Positions 29,116 to 37,565 of a DNA stretch of 64,000 nt are shown here, in pieces. The first letter of the stretch is position 1; every line of letters starts with the position of its first letter. The stretch comes from Thermoplasmata archaeon (lineage in GTDB: Archaea > Thermoplasmatota > Thermoplasmata > Lutacidiplasmatales > UBA184): positions 1-64,000 of the forward strand of contig JAKASE010000004.1 of NCBI GenBank assembly GCA_021819135.1, in the 5' to 3' direction. A model generated the notes under the pieces. It had not been told where the DNA came from. It saw nothing but the letters and a program-made list of their open reading frames with translations, and did not search any database. The position numbers were made by a program, and so were the translations under genes.

Positions 29116-30143
29116 TCCGCCTCTACGTCGAGCTCTCCGGGGAAAGTCCGGCGCTCGCGGTCGCCGAGGCCCTCGCGGCCGCGGAGGCGGTCGGCGGACG
29201 GGCCGGGACCGGGGGACCGGAGATCCCGGGTCTCGCCGCCGTCGACGTCCCGGACGAGGCATCGGCCCGCCGCCTCTCGGAGCGGCTCGCCCTGGCCCGT
29301 CGGTGCCTCGTGGCGATCGCGGTCGGAAGCGCGGTTCTGGATGGGGTGGTCCGGGAAGGAGGGCGCGGCCGATCGGCGGCGTTTCGGCGGATCGGCCGCC
29401 CCTCGGGAGGGCACGATCCCCGGATCCCGGAGCTGGGTCGCGAGTACCGGCAGGGCGGGGGCACGATCGACCTAGAACATCCCGAACGCCGGTTCTGGCT
29501 CGCCGAGGACCCGGCGGGCGAACCGGCACTGTTCGAGGAGGTCGCCGAGGTAGAACGACGGTCGGCCGAGGCCCGCCGCATGCCGCTCCTCCCGTTCCAG
29601 CGACCCGTGAGCCTTCCGCCGCGGCTCGCCCGGGCGGCCGCGAACCTGGCGGGGATACGGCCCGGCGATGCGGTGCTCGACCCGTTCCTCGGCACGGGGG
29701 CGCTCCTCGCCGAGGCGGCGTTGCTGGGCGCGCGGGTCTACGGGGTCGACCGCGATGCCGCGATGGTCCGGGGGGCGCTCAGGAACTTCGCCTTCCTCGG
29801 CGTGACCCCCGAGGCCCTCCAGGTCGGCGACGCGGGCGACGTCGCTCTTCTGTCCGGGTCCCCCGCGTTCTCGGCGATCCTCACCGACCCTCCCTACGGC
29901 CGCGCGTCGAGCACGGGTGGAGAGGCCGCCGATCGGCTCGTCGACCGGGTCGTCCGCCGGTGGACCGAGCGTCTCGTGCCGGGGGGTCGTCTCGTGCTGG
30001 TCGTCCCCCAGGGGTCCCCCACGCCCGCCGGTTTCGAGTCGCCGCGGGTCTCGGTGCCGGTGCGGGTCCACCGCAGCCTCACCCGCGAGTTTCGGCTCTA
30101 CGTCCGCCCGGAGACCCGCGGACCGTCCCCTACGGGAACGTGA
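29112..30143 (+). CDS. tRNA (guanine-N2) methyltransferase, Trm11/TrmG10-like
   Basis: RPGDAVLDPFLGTGALLAEAALLGARVYGVDRD; TDPPYGRASSTGG (DPPY); ATGA overlap with the upstream gene. Confidence 0.87.
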   Translation: MIRLYVELSGESPALAVAEALAAAEAVGGRAGTGGPEIPGLAAVDVPDEASARRLSERLALARRCLVAIAVGSAVLDGVVREGGRGRSAAFRRIGRPSGGHDPRIPELGREYRQGGGTIDLEHPERRFWLAEDPAGEPALFEEVAEVERRSAEARRMPLLPFQRPVSLPPRLARAAANLAGIRPGDAVLDPFLGTGALLAEAALLGARVYGVDRDAAMVRGALRNFAFLGVTPEALQVGDAGDVALLSGSPAFSAILTDPPYGRASSTGGEAADRLVDRVVRRWTERLVPGGRLVLVVPQGSPTPAGFESPRVSVPVRVHRSLTREFRLYVRPETRGPSPTGT

Positions 30144-31704
30144 CCGCGACCTCGGTGGAGGCGCTCCCGGCCCCGGATGGGGCGCAGAGCTGGTTCACCG
30201 AGATCTGGATCCGCGCGGCGAGCGCGTCGACCGAGTTCGAGAACGCCACCCGGATGTCGTACTGCCAGTTCGTCGTCCCGTCCACCGTCACGTAGTCGCC
30301 GGAGGGGATCGAGGCGGTCGCGGTATCGTTGAACGAGACGTTCCCTCCCGGTAACAGGAACCGCCAGGACGACGTGGCCGCCCATTGTTCGAGCGCCGTC
30401 GCGTTGAGATAGAGGGCGTTCATCCCGGTCACGTTGACGACCGTCGCGCTGAACACGTACCCGTGGGCGAACCGGTCGTTGTTCACGAGGGTGGCCGAGA
30501 GGTTCGCCGCGACCGCGGCCCCGTTCGGGAGCGGGGCCGGTGCCCCGTAGGGGTTCTGGAGGCCGACCGATCCCGCCGGGACCGCGATCGGGACGAGGAC
30601 GAAGCCGGCGACGAGGAGCGCCAGGACCGCTCCGCCCACGGCGTAGCGCGGGGCCCCGAGGGGGGTCTGGTCGTTGAGCGGGGGCGGGTGGCGGAGGCCG
30701 AGGAACAGGAGCAGGATGGCGTAGAGCCACCAGCCGCTGTAGTAGATGCCGATGACGAACAGGAAGATCACGATCCCGTAGCTCACGTAGCGGGTGCGCT
30801 CGCCGAAGAGGGCACGGAAGACGTGGCCCCCGTCGAGCTGGCTCGCGGGCAGGAGGTTGATCGCGTTGACGAAGATCCCGACCCATCCCGCGATCGCGAG
30901 CGGATGCGCGTTCACTCCGGCGGTGGGGAAGAAGTAAGCGAGGAACTGCCAGAAGAACGACCCCCCGAACTCGAGGTTCCCGTAGCTCAGGCCGAGGACC
31001 GTCGGCCCGCAGTAGCTCGCGGGGAGGACCGGCGAGTGCGTCGAGAGGTACAGTCCCGCGAGGGTGATCGGGATCGACACGATGAACCCGACCAGCGGCC
31101 CGGCGGCCCCGATGTCGAACAGCGACTTCTTGTCCGGGAACGGCTCGCGGATGCTGACGAACGCCCCGAACGTGCCGAACGGGAACGGCGGGGGTACCGG
31201 GATGAAGTACGGCAGGGAGGCATCGAGCCGCCGCCGGCGCGCGACCGCGTAGTGGGCGAACTCGTGGAAGCCGAGGATCGCCATCACCGGGAGGGCGAAG
31301 TAGATCCCGCCCCAGAGGAAGTCGGACCCCGAGAGGGTCAGGCCGCCGACGTAGGTGAGCCAGATCACCGCGCCCGCGAGCGTGGTCGTCGCGACCGTGC
31401 CGGCGAGGAGCAGGAGGTTGATCCAGATCCGGGTGCGGCCGGTCCGGGGCTTCCGGACGACCTCGACGAAGTCCTCGCCCGATTCTCGCCGGAGGATCGG
31501 GATGTAGCCGAGCGCCCAGAGCTCCCGACGGAGGGAGTCGAACTTGTCGCTCAGCGTCGCGCGATCGATGTGGACGGCGAACAGGACCGACTGCGGGCCG
31601 ATCCGGGTCTCGTAGACCGGGAAGTGGACGCTCACCGACCGGCGGAGCCGGTCGAGCTCGGAGGTCCCCGACGAAGGAAGCGGTCCCGGTCCGCCGAGAC
31701 CCAT
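30130..31704 (-). CDS. site-2 protease family (M50) membrane metalloprotease
   Basis: ILGFHEFAHYAVARRRRLDASLPYFIPVP (HExxH-type HEFAH); NLLPASQLDGGHVFRALFG. Confidence 0.92.
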   Translation of the reverse strand: MGLGGPGPLPSSGTSELDRLRRSVSVHFPVYETRIGPQSVLFAVHIDRATLSDKFDSLRRELWALGYIPILRRESGEDFVEVVRKPRTGRTRIWINLLLLAGTVATTTLAGAVIWLTYVGGLTLSGSDFLWGGIYFALPVMAILGFHEFAHYAVARRRRLDASLPYFIPVPPPFPFGTFGAFVSIREPFPDKKSLFDIGAAGPLVGFIVSIPITLAGLYLSTHSPVLPASYCGPTVLGLSYGNLEFGGSFFWQFLAYFFPTAGVNAHPLAIAGWVGIFVNAINLLPASQLDGGHVFRALFGERTRYVSYGIVIFLFVIGIYYSGWWLYAILLLFLGLRHPPPLNDQTPLGAPRYAVGGAVLALLVAGFVLVPIAVPAGSVGLQNPYGAPAPLPNGAAVAANLSATLVNNDRFAHGYVFSATVVNVTGMNALYLNATALEQWAATSSWRFLLPGGNVSFNDTATASIPSGDYVTVDGTTNWQYDIRVAFSNSVDALAARIQISVNQLCAPSGAGSASTEVAVTFP

Positions 31705-31706
31705 CC

Positions 31707-32033
31707 TTATGCTCCGGCGCCCGGGGCGGTCGCCGACTTCCTCAGGCGCTTCGCCCGTTCCTTGGCCGAGTAGCCGGTCGCCGCCTCAAGGAACCGGTTG
31801 TACCGCCCGATCGTCTCGCGGGCGACCTCCTCGGCGACCTTCGGGTCCATGGTCACGTCCACGGAGAGGTCGCGTCCGGCCGGCCGGACCGAGAGGCGCG
31901 CGATCGCGCCGAACGACGTCGCGACCGAGTCCCCCGTCACGGTCGCCGACCCGAAATGCTCCCGGAGGATCCGCTCGAGCGCGGCGGCCGTGAGGTTCCC
32001 GCGATGGCTCGCCCGTACCGGGTAGTTCTGCAC
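31707..32033 (-). CDS. conserved archaeal hypothetical protein (DUF5611-like)
   Basis: MQNYPVRASHRGNLTAAALERILREHFG; TATA-like cttttatcgc about 25 nt upstream on the minus strand. Confidence 0.55.
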   Translation of the reverse strand: MQNYPVRASHRGNLTAAALERILREHFGSATVTGDSVATSFGAIARLSVRPAGRDLSVDVTMDPKVAEEVARETIGRYNRFLEAATGYSAKERAKRLRKSATAPGAGA

Positions 32034-32053
32034 GGAGGGCCGACGGCCGTAGC

Positions 32054-32064
32054 GCGATAAAAGG
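32054..32064 (-). promoter_or_regulatory. TATA-box-like element for the 31707-32033 gene
   Basis: Minus-strand ccttttatcgc ending 21 nt before the start codon. Confidence 0.5.
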
Positions 32065-32107
32065 GTTGGCGGGGTCTAGGCTCCCCGGGGACGCGGGCGG
32101 CCCGACC

Positions 32108-32347
32108 TCAGACGGTTTCGACCTCGAACTGGACCCGGAAGCCGCGCAGCTGGCGGGTCAGCTCGTCGGAGAGGTCGAGCACCTGCTCGCGGTTCGCCGG
32201 TCCCTGCCAGTCGTACACGAAGTCGTAGTTTCCCTGGGTCGGGCTGAACCCGCAGGACCGGAGCCGGTCGGCGATCGCGGACGGCTTGGCCCCCTCGCTC
32301 GAGAAGGTGACCCTCAGATACGTCTCCATCCCGAGGCGGACGGCCAT
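32108..32347 (-). CDS. small conserved hypothetical protein
   Basis: 79 aa, METYLRVTFSSEGAKPSAIADRLRSCGFSPTQGNYDFVYDW; plausible coding composition. Confidence 0.55.
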   Translation of the reverse strand: MAVRLGMETYLRVTFSSEGAKPSAIADRLRSCGFSPTQGNYDFVYDWQGPANREQVLDLSDELTRQLRGFRVQFEVETV

Positions 32348-33156
32348 CGGGGGCCAAAGGCCTTGCGCTCGAGATCGGGACGCAGGACCCCGAGGAGCGC
32401 GCGGCCCGGGTCGGTCTCCCGGGGACCGGTCGTTCGCGATAGGACGCGTCCCGAGGCAGGCGACCGTTCGGTCAAGGTGTAGCCACCGGAGGGCCGCCGG
32501 AGGACCTCGACCCGGAGGTCGGGCCCTCCGGACCGGCCTGCCGGCGCCGGCCCCCCGCGTCCGCGCCCGCGGGAGGAGGCCCCCCGGGCGACCGTGAGGC
32601 GGGTCCGGGGGAACGCCCGTCGGAGGGCCCGCTCCGCCGCGGGCCGGTCGGCGGGGTCCGAGGTGAAGAGGGCGACCCGGAAGCGGCCCAAGCGGCGTCC
32701 GGCCCGGTCGATCCGGCCGGAGCGCACCCGGCGCGAGCTGACCGGCTCGAGATCGTCCGCGAGGACGACCGGTACGATGACGATCGGGATCGGGGGCCGA
32801 CCGAGCCGACGGCGCTCCCGGTTGACGGCCCGACCCCCCTTCGCCGTATCGGAGGAGACGACAAGGACGTCGATCCCCTCCTCGATCGAGCGGCCGAACG
32901 GGTTCTCGAGCGGCACGGTCCGCCAGCGGCGGTCGGGGAACTCGCGGCGCAGCCAGCGCTCGAGCGCTCGCCGCCGGGTGGGGAACGGCTCGAGGCGCCC
33001 GGCGGCCGGCTTCGGGTAGCGCCGGAGGAACCCCTCGGTGGTGACCCCGATCGAGACCTCTCGCCCCACCCGGAACGCCGTCCGAAGGAGCGCTGCGTGG
33101 CCGACGTGGAGATGGTCGAACGTGCCGCCGAGCACGGCGTGCCCGAATCGCGGCAT
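32314..33156 (-). CDS. coaD: archaeal phosphopantetheine adenylyltransferase with C-terminal extension
   Basis: MPRFGHAVLGGTFDHLHVGHAALLRTAFRVGREVSIGVTTEGFLRRYP (GTFDxxHxGH); extra ~110-aa C-terminal region. Confidence 0.87.
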   Translation of the reverse strand: MPRFGHAVLGGTFDHLHVGHAALLRTAFRVGREVSIGVTTEGFLRRYPKPAAGRLEPFPTRRRALERWLRREFPDRRWRTVPLENPFGRSIEEGIDVLVVSSDTAKGGRAVNRERRRLGRPPIPIVIVPVVLADDLEPVSSRRVRSGRIDRAGRRLGRFRVALFTSDPADRPAAERALRRAFPRTRLTVARGASSRGRGRGGPAPAGRSGGPDLRVEVLRRPSGGYTLTERSPASGRVLSRTTGPRETDPGRALLGVLRPDLERKAFGPRWPSASGWRRI

Positions 33157-33173
33157 GGTCGCGTCCCGGCCTC

Positions 33174-33365
33174 CTAGACCAAGAGCCGGCTCACGAAGAC
33201 GATGAGCAGGAGCGCGATCGCCCCGTAGAGGAGGTAGACGTACCGTCGCCGGGTCGCGAGCTGCTCGGCGCGCTTTTCGCGGCAGGCCCGGCTGCAGGTC
33301 TCCTCGCCGACGTCGCAGACCCGGCCGCAGACCTTGCAGTGGCGGTGGTCGGCCTCGGCGGTCAC
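33174..33365 (-). CDS. small zinc-ribbon membrane protein (DUF2116-like)
   Basis: HCKVCGRVCDVGEETCSRACREKR followed by one TM helix. Confidence 0.8.
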   Translation of the reverse strand: MTAEADHRHCKVCGRVCDVGEETCSRACREKRAEQLATRRRYVYLLYGAIALLLIVFVSRLLV

Positions 33366-33417
33366 GGGGGTGGAAGGGGGCCGACACGCATAGCGTTAGG
33401 GAACCGGCCCGCCCCGC

Positions 33418-36375
33418 CTAGGCGCGGCGGACCCGCCGGCGCAGATCCCGCTCGGCTGCGTCCGGCCCGAGCGCCGGGCTCGGGTCGATCGGGTTCGGCG
33501 GGTCGCCCCCGAACCGGGGATATTCCGGGTCCGGCCGGGGCTCGTCGCCCAGGAAGTCGTCCTCCGGGGACTCCTCCCGCGGCCGGCCCGGCCGACGCGC
33601 CGGACGCGGACCCGCCTTGAGGGACCCCTCGGAGTCCGCCGAGAGCTGCTTCATCAGATTGAGCCAGATCCTTCCCTGGTGGGCGATCGTTCCCTCGAGC
33701 CGGTCGCGGAGATCGCTCGTCTGCTCGAGGAGCTCGCCTTCGACGCGGCGCATCTCGCGCTGCAGCTCGCGCCGTAGCTCCCGGACCCGGGACTCGCCGT
33801 CGTCGGTCCCCGGCCCGCGCTTTTCGAGCTCGCCGACCTTGAGCCAGGTCTTCCGCACGAGCGGCAGGACCCGGTCGCTGAGGACGAGGATCCGGCGGTC
33901 GAGGTCGTCGGCCTCCTGCCGGAGGTTCCGCTCGATGCGGGCGACCTCCGTCTCGCGCTGCTGGAGCTTGGTCTCGAGCCGTTCGAGACGGACGATCGAC
34001 TCCTCCTGGGAGGCCTTGAGGCGCACCTCGGCGTCGGCGAGCCCCGCGGCGACGATCTTCTCCTGGCCCGACCGTGCCCCCTCGAGCGCGCGGGCGACAC
34101 GGTCCCGGACCAGGGCGTCGAAGCGGTTCGAGTCGACGGTCTTCGAGAGCGACTGGTCGACGTCGTTCTTCAGGCGGGCGAGGAGCTCGACGTACTTCTC
34201 CCGCTCCCGCTCCTGGTTCTCTCGGAGCTTCTGCTCGACGAACGCCTGCATCCGCACCTGGAGGGCGGCGATCGAGGAGGTACCCGACTCGGTCACTTCC
34301 GCGACCCGGGCCCCCTGCTCGTTATCGAGCCGCTCCTCGGCCTGGTGGATCCGCTCGTCGGCGAGGCCGAGGATCTTCTCCCGCTCGGCGGTGAGGGCGC
34401 TTCCGAATCGGGTCTCGAGGTCCTTCGTCCGGCCGTCGATCAGGATCGCGAGACGGGTCTCGAGATCGCGCACCTCCTTGGTCCGGTGCTGCTCCGCCTC
34501 CGCGTCCCGCTGGTCGAGGATCTCCCGGAACCGGCTCTCGACCGACTCCCGCAGGGCGGTCCCCTGCTCGCGCGACTCGGCGAGCTCGAGGTCGAGCTGG
34601 GCCACGAGCGCGGCCCGGAGCTCCTCCTCGCCCCGCACCGAGCGGGCCTTGAGATCGTCCACCTCGTGGTGGAGCTCCTCCCGGAGCCGTTCGGCCCACC
34701 GCTCGCCCGCGGCCTGGACCGACTGTTTGAGCTTCTCGGAGAGGTCGGTGATCGCCTGGTCGCTCCGCAGGACGACCCGTCCCTCGATCTCGTCCAGCGA
34801 CCGCGCCGGATCGGGGGCGGGACGGGACTCGAGCGCCGCGATCCTTGGCCCGAGCTCCGTCTCGAGCCGGGCCACGGCCCCTCGAAGCTCGGCCGCAAGG
34901 TCCCGCAAGTGCCCGTCGAACGTGGTGAGGACCCGCGCCTCGATCTGCTTCTCGTCCGGAACCGGTTCGCGGACGCGCGCGAGCTCGGCGACCTTCTGGT
35001 CGACCAGCCGCTCGAGATGGTTCACGTCGTCCGACGCGACCTCCGCCCGGGGCGGAGGGATCATGGCCGGGGACGGGGCGGTCAACGGGCCCGGTCCTGC
35101 CGGGGGCGGGGAGGGGGTCGGCCGGCTCGTGGGATCATCGCTCGTGGAGAGCGGAACGGTCCCGGGGGTCGCGCTCGAGGGGTCCCGGACCTCGGTCGGG
35201 CGCTTCAGCCACGGCGGGAGCGGGGTCCCCCCGTCCGGTCCCGAGGGGACCGGAAGTTCCGTATGAACGGCCACCGGATGCGGGGTCGAAATCGACGGCT
35301 GGGCCTGGACGTACTCGTTCGCCCGGCGGGCCGCCTCCCCGCTCATCGCGACCGAGCGTCCCTTCGGACGGGAGAGGAGCAGCGCCGCGGTCTCCATCGC
35401 GGTGCCGATGCGCCACATCGCCTTGCGGCGGTCGCGTCCCCCCTGGCGATCCGGATCGTGGAGCTCATGCGGGGTCCGGGACGACTCGACCAGATCGACC
35501 CGACGGGCGATCTCGGCGAGCTTCTCGTCCTCCTGGCCCCGCGCGTACTGCAGGACCAGGGGCAGGGTCCCCCGCTCGCGGGCGGTCGGCGGCCGGGTCA
35601 GGTCGCGGAGGGCGATCGGGGCCTCCTCCCAGCTTTCGAGCCGCTTCGAGTGCCACACCCCCTGCGCCTCCGGTCTCGGGACGCGCATCACCGCGAGCGC
35701 GAGCGGCATCTGCTCGGTGAACTCGTGGATGTTGACCTTCGCCTCGGGGAGGAAGTAGGGGAAGACGAGGAACGCCCCGAGCGAGACGAGCGAACCGGGC
35801 AGCATCCGCACGAGGTCGAGGACGACCTGCGCCGCCGGCTCCCACGCGTCCGACGCGACCACGACGACCGGCTCGGTCGTGCCGCGGTGGAAGAGGAACC
35901 CCTCCCCGACCGCCTGGTAGACCGACCCGTCCGGCTCGGCCCCGGGACGGGCGGGGGCCGACGGGCTGCCCATCGTGAGGTGGGCACGGATCACTGCCTC
36001 GCCGAACTCGCCGGTGGCGAGGAGGTCCTCCGTGGAGAAGACCAGGGTCTTCATCCCGAGCCGGGGACGGTCCTCGGTCGAGAGGAACATCCGCCCGACG
36101 CAGGTGTACCGGCCGTTCGCGGCCGGATAGAGGAACAGGTTCGGGTAGAACGAGAGCGGCTGGGAGGGGTTGGGGTCCCAGTAGTCATGGGTGTCGGCGA
36201 CGTTGATTGTGAGATGTCCAAGAAGCCGCACGGTCTCAAGGGTCTCGCGACGACCGGGGAACTCCTCGGGGATCGTCGTGTAGCCGGGGCTCTCGGCCTC
36301 GTTGTCGACCTGTCGGCACCAGATGACGGCGACCGGCGAGAGCGACGCGGACGTCGCGAGGTTCGCGCCCGCCAT
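33418..36375 (-). CDS. large coiled-coil protein with N-terminal globular domain
   Basis: 986 aa; N-terminal ~250 aa globular (SLSPVAVIWCRQVDNEAESPGYTTIPEEFPG...), Pro-rich linker, ~500 aa Glu/Arg-rich heptads; TGATG overlap with the upstream GTPase gene. Confidence 0.8.
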   Translation of the reverse strand: MAGANLATSASLSPVAVIWCRQVDNEAESPGYTTIPEEFPGRRETLETVRLLGHLTINVADTHDYWDPNPSQPLSFYPNLFLYPAANGRYTCVGRMFLSTEDRPRLGMKTLVFSTEDLLATGEFGEAVIRAHLTMGSPSAPARPGAEPDGSVYQAVGEGFLFHRGTTEPVVVVASDAWEPAAQVVLDLVRMLPGSLVSLGAFLVFPYFLPEAKVNIHEFTEQMPLALAVMRVPRPEAQGVWHSKRLESWEEAPIALRDLTRPPTARERGTLPLVLQYARGQEDEKLAEIARRVDLVESSRTPHELHDPDRQGGRDRRKAMWRIGTAMETAALLLSRPKGRSVAMSGEAARRANEYVQAQPSISTPHPVAVHTELPVPSGPDGGTPLPPWLKRPTEVRDPSSATPGTVPLSTSDDPTSRPTPSPPPAGPGPLTAPSPAMIPPPRAEVASDDVNHLERLVDQKVAELARVREPVPDEKQIEARVLTTFDGHLRDLAAELRGAVARLETELGPRIAALESRPAPDPARSLDEIEGRVVLRSDQAITDLSEKLKQSVQAAGERWAERLREELHHEVDDLKARSVRGEEELRAALVAQLDLELAESREQGTALRESVESRFREILDQRDAEAEQHRTKEVRDLETRLAILIDGRTKDLETRFGSALTAEREKILGLADERIHQAEERLDNEQGARVAEVTESGTSSIAALQVRMQAFVEQKLRENQEREREKYVELLARLKNDVDQSLSKTVDSNRFDALVRDRVARALEGARSGQEKIVAAGLADAEVRLKASQEESIVRLERLETKLQQRETEVARIERNLRQEADDLDRRILVLSDRVLPLVRKTWLKVGELEKRGPGTDDGESRVRELRRELQREMRRVEGELLEQTSDLRDRLEGTIAHQGRIWLNLMKQLSADSEGSLKAGPRPARRPGRPREESPEDDFLGDEPRPDPEYPRFGGDPPNPIDPSPALGPDAAERDLRRRVRRA

Positions 36376-37547
36376 CACGACCTCTTGGGAGCGCTGGCCC
36401 GGCGCTCGATCACGCGCTCGCAGGCCCGGGCGAGCGGGAGGGTCGTGTTGACCATGACGGGGACCCCCATCGTCGGCGTCCCCACGTTGGGTGCCTCCTC
36501 CCCGCTCTCGCCGATGAAGAGCGGGTGGCCCTCCCCGGTGGAGACCGCGCTCGAGACCAGGAAGACATCCTCCTTCACGGAGATCCCGCGTCCCTCCTGC
36601 GCCACGAGGATCGTGCCCATCCCGGCCCCGTCCCGGCGGAGGAGGAAGTCGGTCGGGTCGAACGAGGATCGGAACGCGCGCTCCCGGACCGATTGCTCGA
36701 CCTCGGTGTAGAACTCCTTGAGCTTGTCGGCCTTCGAGACCGCGATCACGAGCGGCAGGTTGCGCGTCCGCACGTACCGGAAGACGCCGCGGGCGAGGTT
36801 CACCTGCTGGGCCTGGTCGCGGAGCGACGGGAGGCCGGGGGAGAGGAGGAGGATGATCGCATCGGCCCCTTGGACGAACCGGCCAAGCAGCGTGAGGCCC
36901 CGGCGCCAGAGGTCCCGCCGGTCCGGCCGCCAGGAATCGAAATGCGGGATCACCTTGCACGTCCGCTCGGCGACCTCGCCGTCCGGGGCGTCGATCCAGA
37001 GCCGGTCGTAGGTGAAGTAGTCGGCGATGATCCCGCCGGCCTCGTCGATCGTCTGGAGCTCCATCGGCCGCGACGCCGCCTCCCCGTTGGGGGCGCCGTA
37101 GCGGAACCGCATCTTCATCTCGACGAACTGGTTGAACTTCGTCGGGAGCGGATACTTCGTCAGGATCCCCTGGTCCTCCCGGCCGGCGGCGAGCTCGACC
37201 CAGAGCTTCCGGCGGTCCTCCATCGGCCGGTTCACGTAGTAGCGGGTCGTCGTCTCGAGGCTGCCCTCCGGGTCGGTGGGGTCGGTCGTCTCGTACGTCG
37301 TCTCCTCGAGCGCCACATCGTTCTCGAGGTCGCCGTAGAGCGGGAGCGTGCCGGCGTCGGCACGCGTCGGGACGTACAGGATCGGAAGGTTGAGACCGAA
37401 GTGACCGGAGAGGAACCGGAAGTACGTCGTCTTGCCCGACGCCGGGATCCCGACGACCGCGATCCGGGCCGTATCGACCGACGGCTTCGCCTCGCGCTTC
37501 GTTCCCGCGGGCCGGCGGGTGCGGGTGGTGACCTTGACCTCAGCCAT
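36375..37547 (-). CDS. P-loop GTPase
   Basis: G1 GIPASGKT, G3-like TIDEAGG, G4 SKADK. Confidence 0.85.
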   Translation of the reverse strand: MAEVKVTTRTRRPAGTKREAKPSVDTARIAVVGIPASGKTTYFRFLSGHFGLNLPILYVPTRADAGTLPLYGDLENDVALEETTYETTDPTDPEGSLETTTRYYVNRPMEDRRKLWVELAAGREDQGILTKYPLPTKFNQFVEMKMRFRYGAPNGEAASRPMELQTIDEAGGIIADYFTYDRLWIDAPDGEVAERTCKVIPHFDSWRPDRRDLWRRGLTLLGRFVQGADAIILLLSPGLPSLRDQAQQVNLARGVFRYVRTRNLPLVIAVSKADKLKEFYTEVEQSVRERAFRSSFDPTDFLLRRDGAGMGTILVAQEGRGISVKEDVFLVSSAVSTGEGHPLFIGESGEEAPNVGTPTMGVPVMVNTTLPLARACERVIERRASAPKRS

Positions 37548-37565
37548 GGTGGTCCCGCGTGCCCC

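Noticed and set aside
34345-36711. 788-aa + ORF opposite the coiled-coil protein
   Set aside because: Antisense frame; the coiled-coil heptads and GTPase overlap signals support the minus strand
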